Shown here piece by piece: positions 1 through 5,741 of a DNA stretch of 13,247 nt; position 1 is the stretch's first letter; each line of letters begins with the position of its first letter. Source of the stretch: Clostridia bacterium (GTDB lineage Bacteria; Bacillota; Clostridia; Oscillospirales; CAG-382). Both the position numbers and the translations under genes were made by a program. The stretch lies in contig JAFQII010000291.1 of assembly GCA_017397605.1 (NCBI GenBank), positions 1 to 13,247 on the forward strand. Reading direction: 5' to 3'. The notes under the pieces were generated by a model. It was given only the letters and a program-made list of their open reading frames with translations, had not been told where the DNA came from and did no database searches.

Positions 1-410
1 TCCAAGAGCTGACCTTTGAGAAACTCGTGCTCGCTGATCCAAAGGCGCGCGTCGTCGATCGCTGTGGGCAGCTTCTCGAGCAACAGCATGATCGCGCGTA
101 CCAGCTCGGGGAACACCAGCCACGACACCAACGAGATGATCGCCAGCACCGCGATGACCGCCAGTGCGAGACATACGGGACGGCGTGTTTTGAGTACGAT
201 CTTCTTTTGGCTCTTGGGGAAATACCATTTTTCAAAATTGCTCATCATGATATTGAGCACAAACGCGATCGCGCCGCCGATCAAAAGGGGCATCGCCGCA
301 CCCAAAAATCCAAACACAAAATCGGAGACCGGCGTCCAGTACAGAATGCAGAGATACAGCAAAAAGACGGAGAGTCCGACCCGAAAACAAGTTTTCCACT
401 CAATTTTCAT
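1..410 (-). CDS. AI-2E family transporter (PerM/YtvI type), 3' part cut off
   Basis: This gene starts at the ATG at 410-408 on the minus strand and runs off the left edge, so only the first 136 codons are present. The ribosome site GAGG ends 9 nt before the ATG. The translation begins MKIEWKTCFRVGLSVFLLYL. Hydrophobic segments lie at about residues 9-30, 33-55 and 80-105, with the pattern LGAAMPLLIGGAIAFVLN after the first one. That pattern is typical of the AI-2E exporter/PerM family of multi-spanning permeases, usually about 350-400 residues. The substrate is not known; members are linked to autoinducer-2 export or to sodium/proton antiport, and neither can be chosen from this sequence. It is divergent from the gene at 589 and has its own promoter at 443-471. 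The family call is fairly firm, the function open. Confidence 0.82.
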   Translation of the reverse strand, partial: MKIEWKTCFRVGLSVFLLYLCILYWTPVSDFVFGFLGAAMPLLIGGAIAFVLNIMMSNFEKWYFPKSQKKIVLKTRRPVCLALAVIAVLAIISLVSWLVFPELVRAIMLLLEKLPTAIDDARLWISEHEFLKGQLL

Positions 411-442
411 GTTTTGTAACCTCAAACGTTGTTGATGTATAC

Positions 443-471
443 AGTATACTACATCTTTTGGCGATGCGCAA
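443..471 (-). promoter_or_regulatory. sigma-A-type promoter of the AI-2E family gene
   Basis: On the minus strand a TTGCGC -35 box (466-471) is followed by a 17-nt spacer and a TATACT -10 box (443-448), about 33 nt before the start codon at 410. The -35 matches the consensus at three of six positions and the -10 at five of six. Confidence 0.55.
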
Positions 472-514
472 GAGATAAAGTATGAATTTTTCCGACAAAT
501 TTGCGTCTTTTGCC

Positions 515-544
515 TTGACGCACACGGACTTTTTGTGGTACTAT
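515..544 (+). promoter_or_regulatory. sigma-A-type promoter of the gene at 589
   Basis: A TTGACG -35 box (515-520), an 18-nt spacer and a TACTAT -10 box (539-544) lie just upstream of the 589-1434 gene, which predicts a leader of about 40 nt. It is back to back with the promoter at 443-471. Confidence 0.65.
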
Positions 545-588
545 GAAAAAAGACAAGGACTAAGACAGACAAAGGAGTGTCAAGCAGT

Positions 589-1434
589 ATGAACATTTTG
601 GAAGTTTTGCATCAGAATCAGCATATGCAAGGTTTTACGACCGACCCCGAGCGCAAATATATGTATTGGTCGTTTACCGACAGCGTGGTCAAGACGAATT
701 ATAACAACACGATGATTGCACAGACGCATGTTACGGGCGGTCATCTGGGTGATATCGCATATTATGAAGGCAAGCTGTACGCAAGTTTTTTGGGCAACGC
801 CTTGCCCGGCCACGCGTGGGACGACTGGACCGCGTTTAAGATCTACGTCTACAACGCAGACGATTTGTCTTTGGATCATATCATCGACATGCCGATCTGC
901 GACGAGATGAAGGCAAACGCCTGCGCCCCCGACGATCAGTACGGCTTTATGGCGATCGACGGTGTGACCTTTGGCAGAGACACCGAGGGCAACACCAAGA
1001 TGTTTGTCGCCTGCGCGCTGTTTAGTGAAGAACGGTTTCACAACCAGATTCTTTTGCAGCTTTCTCTCGACGGCACGTTTGAAAAACGCCACTTGTTCCC
1101 GACGGGCAACCAGGTTTACGGCATTCAGACGCTGGACTACGACTGGGATGCGGGGGAGTTCTGGTTTACGACCTACGGCGGTTCTTTGCCGTTCCAGGCA
1201 AAAGAGACGTTGTACTGCATCGCGTCCGACCTCAAGACGGTTCGTGCAAAATACAGATATTCCAGCCCGTACGGCTTGTTCTGCCTGGGCGGCGGCAAGT
1301 ATCTGGCTTGCGCGATCGGCGGCAAAAACGGCAATACGCAGGGCTATGCGTTTGAATGCGACGAGGCATGGTTTGCAAGCGGAAAGAAGCCGCAGGATAT
1401 TTTTGAAGAGCTGTCGGGCAAATCTACCGACTAA
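589..1434 (+). CDS. uncharacterised soluble protein, possibly beta-propeller-like
   Basis: This is a 281-residue protein of unknown function. The ATG at 589 is preferred because AAAGGAG (571-577) lies 11 nt before it; the in-frame GTG at 577 overlaps that ribosome site and would add four residues. There is no signal peptide or membrane segment, so it is probably cytoplasmic. Recurrent short blocks such as YYEGKLYASF, FWFTTYGG, YGLFCLGGGKYLACAIGG and paired Trp/Tyr residues resemble blades of a beta-propeller (YncE/SMP-30-like fold). That is inference from texture only, and no catalytic motif is visible. It stands alone, with its own promoter and the terminator at 1453-1485. The gene itself is well supported by codon structure and signals. 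Confidence 0.8.
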   Translation: MNILEVLHQNQHMQGFTTDPERKYMYWSFTDSVVKTNYNNTMIAQTHVTGGHLGDIAYYEGKLYASFLGNALPGHAWDDWTAFKIYVYNADDLSLDHIIDMPICDEMKANACAPDDQYGFMAIDGVTFGRDTEGNTKMFVACALFSEERFHNQILLQLSLDGTFEKRHLFPTGNQVYGIQTLDYDWDAGEFWFTTYGGSLPFQAKETLYCIASDLKTVRAKYRYSSPYGLFCLGGGKYLACAIGGKNGNTQGYAFECDEAWFASGKKPQDIFEELSGKSTD

Positions 1435-1452
1435 AAAAAGATATGGGAGAGA

Positions 1453-1485
1453 GGGAAGTCGAATCCGATTTCCCTTTCTTTTTTT
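1453..1485 (+). terminator. intrinsic terminator of the gene at 589
   Basis: GGGAAGTCG (1453-1461) pairs with CGATTTCCC (1466-1474), with one G-U pair and an AATC loop. TTTCTTTTTTT follows. It lies 18 nt after the stop codon. Confidence 0.8.
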
Positions 1486-1490
1486 GCAAA

Positions 1491-1524
1491 GAAAAAACTC
1501 TCCTGCGGATGATCCGCAGGAGAG
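1491..1524 (-). terminator. intrinsic terminator ending the minus-strand small-ORF unit
   Basis: CTCTCCTGCGGA (1498-1509) and TCCGCAGGAGAG (1513-1524) form a perfect 12-bp stem with a 3-nt loop. On the minus strand a run of six T (1497-1492) follows, while on the plus strand there is no T run. It therefore terminates leftward transcription coming from the promoter at 2522-2550. Confidence 0.78.
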
Positions 1525-1636
1525 GGTCAAAACCTTATAATGTTACTACTTGAAAACAATATCCTCTTTTTTTGTTGTAAAGGTTCTTAAACGCCCTTAT
1601 TGACGTTTATCGATTTGCTGCCCGCTGTTGCGAGCG

Positions 1637-1693
1637 CTATCTGTCAGGCGGATTGCCCTCGGAGGTTTCTTTGATCGTTTTTAGGATTTTCAT
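1637..1693 (-). CDS. 18-residue peptide, paralogue of the peptide at 1755-1820
   Basis: The ATG at 1693 is preceded by AGGAGGA (1707-1701) with a 7-nt spacer, close to an ideal ribosome site. The peptide is MKILKTIKETSEGNPPDR, ending in TAG. Its C-terminal SEGNPPDR matches SEGTPPNR of the neighbouring short ORF. The two Pro codons differ silently between the copies (CCG CCT here, CCT CCG there) and the Ser codon does too (TCC versus TCA), which suggests selection on the peptide rather than only on the RNA. It is basic at the N-terminus and has neither a hydrophobic segment nor Cys. A small CGCT/AGCG hairpin follows the stop. The function is unknown; a signalling peptide, a RiPP-like precursor or a regulatory leader are all possible. 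Confidence 0.5.
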   Translation of the reverse strand: MKILKTIKETSEGNPPDR

Positions 1694-1754
1694 TCTAAAG
1701 TCCTCCTGTTTGGCTTGATATTGTTTTTTTGCATTTTGCCCTTTGACGGGGCGC

Positions 1755-1820
1755 TTATCTGTTCGGAGGAGTGCCCTCTGACATTTCTTCGAGATTTGCA
1801 ATCATACGTTTAACTCTCAT
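1755..1820 (-). CDS. 21-residue peptide, paralogue of the peptide at 1637-1693
   Basis: The ATG at 1820 follows AAAGGAGC with GGAG 7 nt upstream. The 21-codon product begins MRVKRMIANLEEM, ends SEGTPPNR, and stops at TAA. A short GCCC/GGGC hairpin comes right after the stop, and the next ribosome site begins 48 nt further on. The arrangement of ribosome site, short ORF with the same C-terminal motif and small hairpin is repeated in the next ORF, so the pair arose by duplication. No export signal or membrane helix is visible. Because it is so short the coding call depends on the ribosome site and the paralogy. Confidence 0.5.
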   Translation of the reverse strand: MRVKRMIANLEEMSEGTPPNR

Positions 1821-2027
1821 GATCTTGCTCCTTTATATGTATGCAAATGCAATTTGGATAAGCTGTGCTATTTCTTCCTGCGCGGTCACAACGCGCCTTC
1901 CGTTTTTTATCGAACCTCAAATGACTCTTTTTTCAGCGTACGGTGTCAAAACACTTTGGTTTTTACTGCGCTTGTACGGCAGTCTCAAAAATGCTGTTGG
2001 TCAATTTCTCCGGTTCTGTATTACATC

Positions 2028-2284
2028 GACCGCAAAAACGGTCCTGTCAGTTGTACATTGATCTATCCTCTTGTGTGATGATCAAATAAGCTTGCTTGTG
2101 AGTTTTGACCTATGGCAGGTCTTTTCAGTTGTACATCGGTCTATCCTCTCGGTGAATGGATAAAGCTTATTTTTTTTGACCTTGTTGGTCTTTTTTAGTT
2201 GTTCATCGGACTGTCCTCGATAAAAAAGCGGCAGAACGTAAATGCTCGTAGAAGGCATTGCTTCCGGTGCATCGGTCTGTCGTC
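2028..2284 (-). repeat. four ~70-nt repeats: ribosome site, ATG, near-immediate stop, hairpin
   Basis: Read on the minus strand, copies begin at 2284 (degenerate), 2218, 2148 and 2070, with steps of 66, 70 and 78 nt. Each has a GAGGAYAG-like box, 3-4 further bases and ATG. In the last three copies the ATG is followed by one NAC codon, AAC and a stop, giving the tripeptides MNN, MYN and MYN. A short hairpin follows each: GACC/GGTC at 2178-2190 and 2107-2121, and GACCG/CGGTC at 2028-2043. The degenerate first copy has GACGACAG, ATG CAC, no early stop, and a GAAG/CTTC hairpin. Spacers before copies 3 and 4 share an AAGCTT-containing block. Hairpin stems and loops vary while the ATG-NACAAC-stop core is held. 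Confidence 0.7.
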
Positions 2285-2344
2285 CAAGTACAGTTGTATT
2301 GGAGTCATCCTTCCCGTTTTTTTGCTCTCCGAACGCAACATCGG

Positions 2345-2389
2345 AAAACAAAAAGTGCACCCGACACGTTTGATCAAACGGCGGTGCAC
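2345..2389 (-). terminator. terminator or attenuator after the 15-codon ORF
   Basis: On the minus strand GTGCACC and GGTGCAC form the outer stem, the palindrome CGTTTGATCAAACG forms an inner stem across a small internal loop, and TTTTTGTTTT (2354-2345) follows. It lies about 42 nt after the stop of the short ORF at 2431-2478. With the promoter at 2522 it would define a short RNA of about 170 nt, with read-through giving the ~1-kb transcript. Confidence 0.6.
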
Positions 2390-2430
2390 CGACAAGGCGA
2401 CATATCAGTCAGAAAAAACGGCATCATCCA

Positions 2431-2478
2431 TCATGATATGCAGCTATGCGGCAGACCGCCAAACATATTGCAAACCAT
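2431..2478 (-). CDS. 15-residue peptide at the head of the small-ORF transcript
   Basis: The ATG at 2478 follows AAAGGAGG (2495-2488), a near-perfect ribosome site, with a 9-nt spacer, and about 37 nt after the expected transcription start. The peptide is MVCNMFGGLPHSCIS, ending in TGA. It has two Cys ten residues apart around a Gly-Gly-Leu-Pro core. A terminator-like hairpin follows at 2389-2345, so the ORF could be a leader peptide for attenuation or a free-standing peptide gene. An overlapping ATGA would restart a 9-codon ORF (2434-2405), which I do not call because it lacks its own ribosome site. The function is unknown; the ribosome site is the main support. Confidence 0.42.
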   Translation of the reverse strand: MVCNMFGGLPHSCIS

Positions 2479-2521
2479 TGGATTCAGCCTCCTTTCGTGA
2501 TCTCTTTCTTTTCTTGTCTAC

Positions 2522-2550
2522 ACTTTACCACATCTTGTACCTTTTGTCAA
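2522..2550 (-). promoter_or_regulatory. sigma-A-type promoter of the small-ORF transcript
   Basis: On the minus strand a perfect TTGACA (2550-2545), a 17-nt spacer and TAAAGT (2527-2522). It points away from spoIIP. The intergenic stretch 2551-2694 otherwise holds a TATAAT at 2636-2641 facing spoIIP, without a convincing -35. Confidence 0.7.
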
Positions 2551-2694
2551 GAGGTTTTTGAAAAAATAATTCGATTTATGCAAATTGCATAAAAATTGGA
2601 CGTTCGGTTCTATCTGCGGACAAGCGTGCATATTTTATAATAGGAAAACCGTCCCGGGACGCTTGGAACATCAAATTGGGAAAGGAACACAAAA

Positions 2695-3747
2695 ATGATG
2701 AAACTGCCGCTCACCTACGAACAAAAAAACGCCTTGCAGAAGGGCGTGACGCTCACGCTTTGCGCTGTGCTGTTGATCGGATGCTTTCTTGCCGCACCGA
2801 TGATTGCGTCGGCGATCCCCGCGTCACTTGCGTATTATCTGACCGACGAGCCGCCCGCGGAGCTGCTTGCCGCCTTGCGTGCCGAACAAACGCTTTCCGT
2901 GCAACCCGAGCCGGCTCCGACGCCGCCGACTGTTCCGTCACCGCCCGAGGCAGAGACACCGTCCGTCCCCGAAGGGGCGATCGACGTGTTTGCGGACAGC
3001 TTTTGCTGGTACGAGGAAGGGGAGACGCCCACGCTGGACGTGCTTGACGGCACCAATTTCGGCATTGACCTGCAGATGTATCTGCAAAAGGAATACCCGA
3101 TCGCAACACCCGACACGGATGAGCCGCTTGTTTTGATCGTGCACACGCACGGGAGCGAGAGCTATTTGCCCGACGGAACGGACTATTACCTGCCCGATGA
3201 AGATTTCCGTTCCACCGATCCGACGCAGACGGTGATCGCCGTCGGGGAAGTGATCGCCGAGTCGCTGAACGCGCTGGGCATCAAGACGATTCATGACAAA
3301 ACGCTCCACGACACCGAGGATTTCAACCGTGCATACTCTTACACGCGTAAGACGATCGAAGCGTATTTGCAGGCGTATCCGTCTATTTTGTACATATTTG
3401 ACGTGCACCGCGATTCGATCGAAACGGCAAGCGGAATCTGCTCCAAGACGTACACGACCATCGACGGAACGCCCACCGCGCAGGTCATGCTGGTCGTCGG
3501 GACAAACCAGAACGGCGCGTCGCACCCGAACTGGAAAACCAATCTGACGGTTGCAACGCATCTGCAAAACCGCATGCACGAGCTGTATCCCACGCTTGCG
3601 CGTCCGCTCAATCTGCGCGCCGACGCGTTTAATCAGTCACTGTCGCAAGGCGCGCTGCTCGTGGAAATCGGCTCGTGCGGCAACACCGTCACCGAAGCAA
3701 AAAACGCCGCAAGGCTGTTTGCCTGGGCGTTTGCGTCTTTGCTGTAA
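2695..3747 (+). CDS. spoIIP: stage II sporulation protein P (SpoIIP), peptidoglycan amidase/endopeptidase
   Basis: SpoIIP acts in the mother cell during engulfment with SpoIID and SpoIIM, cutting septal peptidoglycan; in known members it is both an amidase and an endopeptidase. The 350-residue product has an N-terminal membrane helix at about 17-45, a Pro/Glu-rich linker at about 70-95, and the SpoIIP domain from about 140. Conserved marks are LIVHTHGSESY (H150, H152), DVHRDS (H238) and a C-terminal ARPLNLRADAFNQSLSQG then LLVEIGSCGN (E324), in keeping with a zinc hydrolase fold. It is shorter than the roughly 400-residue Bacillus protein, mostly in the linker. AAAGGA (2681-2686) is 8 nt before the ATG at 2695; a second ATG follows directly. 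It is monocistronic, and ends 5 bp from the stop of the convergent lipase gene. A sporulation sigma factor would be expected, but no clear sigma-E promoter is visible. Confidence 0.93.
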   Translation: MMKLPLTYEQKNALQKGVTLTLCAVLLIGCFLAAPMIASAIPASLAYYLTDEPPAELLAALRAEQTLSVQPEPAPTPPTVPSPPEAETPSVPEGAIDVFADSFCWYEEGETPTLDVLDGTNFGIDLQMYLQKEYPIATPDTDEPLVLIVHTHGSESYLPDGTDYYLPDEDFRSTDPTQTVIAVGEVIAESLNALGIKTIHDKTLHDTEDFNRAYSYTRKTIEAYLQAYPSILYIFDVHRDSIETASGICSKTYTTIDGTPTAQVMLVVGTNQNGASHPNWKTNLTVATHLQNRMHELYPTLARPLNLRADAFNQSLSQGALLVEIGSCGNTVTEAKNAARLFAWAFASLL

Positions 3748-3752
3748 AATTG

Positions 3753-5081
3753 TCATAACCCTTTTTCTTTGAGCTCGTGCACCAGCTCGACAAAATACTC
3801 GCGCACGTCAAACTCGGGGTGGTTCTCACGCATGAGGTCGATCATATCGGCGTGCGAGACACCGCGGACGCCGCCCGTTTGGATCAAACGGTACGTCTCA
3901 CCCCATGCAAACGATTTTTCGCCGACCAAGCCGTCGTTGATGCCGTCGTAGGGCTTGATCAGCGTGGACGAAAGGCTCAAGGGGAATTTTCCGCTCGTCG
4001 GGCGGTTGACGACCGAGCCGATGCTTTGGCAAAGTACGCCCTCGGGGTCTTTTAACAGCTTGTTGCGTGTTTCGCACGCGCTGTACGTCAGATCGGTGAC
4101 CGCCGCAAGAAAATCGGGGTGCTTGTCTCCCAGCTTGCGCAAGGCGGTGTTGTACGCCAGCGAGACGCCGCGCTTGACCTCCTCGGGAACGATCGCAAGG
4201 TAATGATCGGCAAACACGCATCCGCGGTGCGGGGTGTTGACCGTCGTCAGCGACGCGACGTAAGGCGCGATGCCCAGCTCGGACAGGGCATAACGGCAGT
4301 CCAAGCCGCCTTTGGAATGTGCGATGATGTTGACTTTTTCACATCCCGTTTCGTGCACGATCTCTTTGATGCGCTTTGCGAGAACCTCTGCGCTGTCAGC
4401 GACGGGCATGGCGGATTCATGCTCGCCGTAAAAAACGGAGGCGCCGTTGGCTTGCAGCTCCTTGGGGATGCGTCCCCAATAATTGAACTGCTTGTAATCG
4501 CGGAAAAACACGCCGTGCACCAAAAGCAGGGGATATCTGGTCTTGCAGACCTGCTCGCTTTTGCGCGCAAGATTGCGCTGTTCCTTGCGGTATTCCTCGT
4601 CGATCTCGTCGCGGACGGTACGCAGAATGACAATCAGCGCGAGCAAATTTGCGATCGGGATCAGAGCGCAGACGATGCCGAGCACGCGCGTTTTGAGCCC
4701 GAGCTGAAACGAGGTGCAGTACACGCACAGAATGCCGATCCAGAACACGATCGCTTCCGCAATCACGCAATACAGAATGCTCCAAAGCAAAGTCGGGTAG
4801 TGATCGGGCAGGGTATGCACCGCCAACGCGATGTGATATGCAGCCGCCGCAGGGAGAGAAAACAGCCATACGTGCAGTAACACCGCGCCGTGACGGCAAA
4901 AACGGATGCGCAGGCTCTGTGCTTTCGGATACCAAATGCCCGCAAACAGGCAGATGCCGACAAACGGCGGGATCAGAAGTGCGAGCGCCATGCGTTCCCG
5001 CGAAACAAGGCAAAAGCTGTTTGCGATGACAAACAGCATTGCGGTATAAAAGATGTATTGCAGGATGCGGTGGCGTTTCAT
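3753..5081 (-). CDS. membrane-anchored alpha/beta-hydrolase lipase
   Basis: This 442-residue protein has an N-terminal membrane part with about five helices (roughly residues 8-25, 31-50, 64-85, 98-121 and 131-153), followed from about residue 183 by a lipase domain. The domain opens with YPLLLVHGVFFRD, typical of the oxyanion strand in triacylglycerol lipases. It carries IIAHSKGGLDCRYA with nucleophile S256, then VNTPHRG, NDGLVG with acid D383, and GVSHADMIDL with H410, so a full Ser-Asp-His triad is present. The order and motifs resemble Burkholderia/Staphylococcus-type lipases, but those are secreted rather than multi-spanning. The catalytic domain follows helix five, so with the charged stretch after it the domain could lie in the cytoplasm; topology is uncertain. 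AAGGA lies 9 nt before the ATG at 5081. It is the third gene of an operon, 12 nt after the radical SAM stop. The substrate is unknown. Confidence 0.82.
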   Translation of the reverse strand: MKRHRILQYIFYTAMLFVIANSFCLVSRERMALALLIPPFVGICLFAGIWYPKAQSLRIRFCRHGAVLLHVWLFSLPAAAAYHIALAVHTLPDHYPTLLWSILYCVIAEAIVFWIGILCVYCTSFQLGLKTRVLGIVCALIPIANLLALIVILRTVRDEIDEEYRKEQRNLARKSEQVCKTRYPLLLVHGVFFRDYKQFNYWGRIPKELQANGASVFYGEHESAMPVADSAEVLAKRIKEIVHETGCEKVNIIAHSKGGLDCRYALSELGIAPYVASLTTVNTPHRGCVFADHYLAIVPEEVKRGVSLAYNTALRKLGDKHPDFLAAVTDLTYSACETRNKLLKDPEGVLCQSIGSVVNRPTSGKFPLSLSSTLIKPYDGINDGLVGEKSFAWGETYRLIQTGGVRGVSHADMIDLMRENHPEFDVREYFVELVHELKEKGL

Positions 5082-5093
5082 GGTGTGGAGTCC

Positions 5094-5741
5094 TTATGTT
5101 TTTTTGATCTTGTAGGTAAAAAAGTCAAACCGCGTGACGCCCAAGCCTTGCAGGACTGCACGGCTTTTTTGTCTGTTTTCGTCGGTGTTGTAGTCGGGAA
5201 TCAACGGCACGCGCACGACGATGCGTTCCGTGCCGATCAGCGCGACGAGCTTTTGCAGGTTGGACAGCATCAGCGCGTTGTCCTTGCCCGTATAGGACTT
5301 GTAGATGTCGGGGTCGGTGTCCTTGCAATCGACGTAAAACATGTCGATGCACTCCGCCGCTTTTTGGACGTGCTCCCACGGAACGGAGAGGGAAGTCTCG
5401 GCGCACAAATGCCAAGCGTCACCGCAAATACTGCGAAACTCCCGCAAAAAATCGGGGTACAACAGCGGCTCGCCGCCGCCAAAGGTCACGCCGCCGCCCG
5501 TGGCAAGAAAATACAGCTCGTCCAATTTGACCTTGTCATACAGCTTTTGCGGTGTGACGATGTCGCGCTTGGTGTCTTCGGCAAACGAAAACGGGTTGAT
5601 GCACCATCGGCAGCGCAACGGACAGCCGTGAAAACAGACCAGCGTGGTCACGCCCTTGCCGTCTGTTGCCATACGGATGCGCGAGACGGCGACAACGGGG
5701 GCTTGAATGCTTGCGTTCATAAACGATTTATTCTCCGACAT
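5094..5741 (-). CDS. radical SAM protein, glycyl-radical-enzyme activase-like (PflA/YjjW type)
   Basis: Radical SAM enzymes use a [4Fe-4S] cluster and S-adenosylmethionine to make a deoxyadenosyl radical. The cluster motif CPLRCRWC (C40, C44, C47) is preceded by an extra C36. GGGVTFGGGEPLL (82-94) is the SAM-binding Gly-rich block, and ETSLS, DCKDTDPDIYKSYTG and RVPLIPDYN match the pyruvate formate-lyase activase line. At 215 residues it lacks the ferredoxin-like insert of many glycyl radical activases. No glycyl radical enzyme is next to it, so its target is unknown. The ATG at 5741 overlaps the previous gene by 14 bp and has no ribosome site. The in-frame ATG at 5720 has GGAG 12 nt upstream and may be the true start, eight codons in, giving 208 residues. 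It is the middle gene of a three-gene operon. Confidence 0.85.
   Translation of the reverse strand: MSENKSFMNASIQAPVVAVSRIRMATDGKGVTTLVCFHGCPLRCRWCINPFSFAEDTKRDIVTPQKLYDKVKLDELYFLATGGGVTFGGGEPLLYPDFLREFRSICGDAWHLCAETSLSVPWEHVQKAAECIDMFYVDCKDTDPDIYKSYTGKDNALMLSNLQKLVALIGTERIVVRVPLIPDYNTDENRQKSRAVLQGLGVTRFDFFTYKIKKT

Larger units (their letters stand above)
1492..2515 (-). other. predicted ~1-kb minus-strand transcript of small ORFs and structured repeats
   Basis: This stretch has no conventional gene on either strand; longer frames in it lack ribosome sites and cross repeats and terminators. It is bounded by a good promoter (2522-2550) and a strong terminator (1491-1524), both for the minus strand. 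In transcript order it holds a 15-codon ORF (2478-2431), a hairpin with a T run (2389-2345), four repeats (2284-2028), about 200 nt without a recognised signal apart from a small GCGCG/CGCGC hairpin, then two related short ORFs (1820-1755 and 1693-1637), each behind a strong ribosome site. The minus-strand direction of all these signals agrees. I do not recognise it as a known RNA class. It could be a peptide-coding mRNA, a structured regulatory RNA, or both. Confidence 0.55.

Noticed and set aside
580..1530. Minus-strand 316-codon frame
   Set aside because: Antisense shadow of the 589-1434 gene; it runs through both terminators, has no ribosome site, and has unusual composition.
1771..2061. 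Plus-strand 96-codon frame in the gene-free region
   Set aside because: No ribosome site, and opposite to all promoter, ribosome-site and terminator signals there.
2178..2196. GACC/GGTC hairpins followed by T runs on the plus strand read as terminators
   Set aside because: Stems of only 4-5 bp are too weak, and no plus-strand transcription unit leads into them; they repeat as part of the minus-strand units.
2082..2360. Minus-strand 92-codon frame over the repeat array (and a 66-codon frame at 2195-2395)
   Set aside because: They begin inside the terminator hairpin or before it without a ribosome site, and read through the repeats in different frames; the repeat core is better explained as ribosome site, ATG and stop.
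2405..2434. Nine-codon ORF overlapping the end of the 15-codon ORF by ATGA
   Set aside because: No ribosome site of its own and only nine codons; coupling is possible but not supported further.
2587..2641. Sporulation sigma (E/F) promoter for spoIIP
   Set aside because: GCATA- and ATATT-like boxes occur, but no partner -10 at correct spacing could be matched, so no promoter is called.
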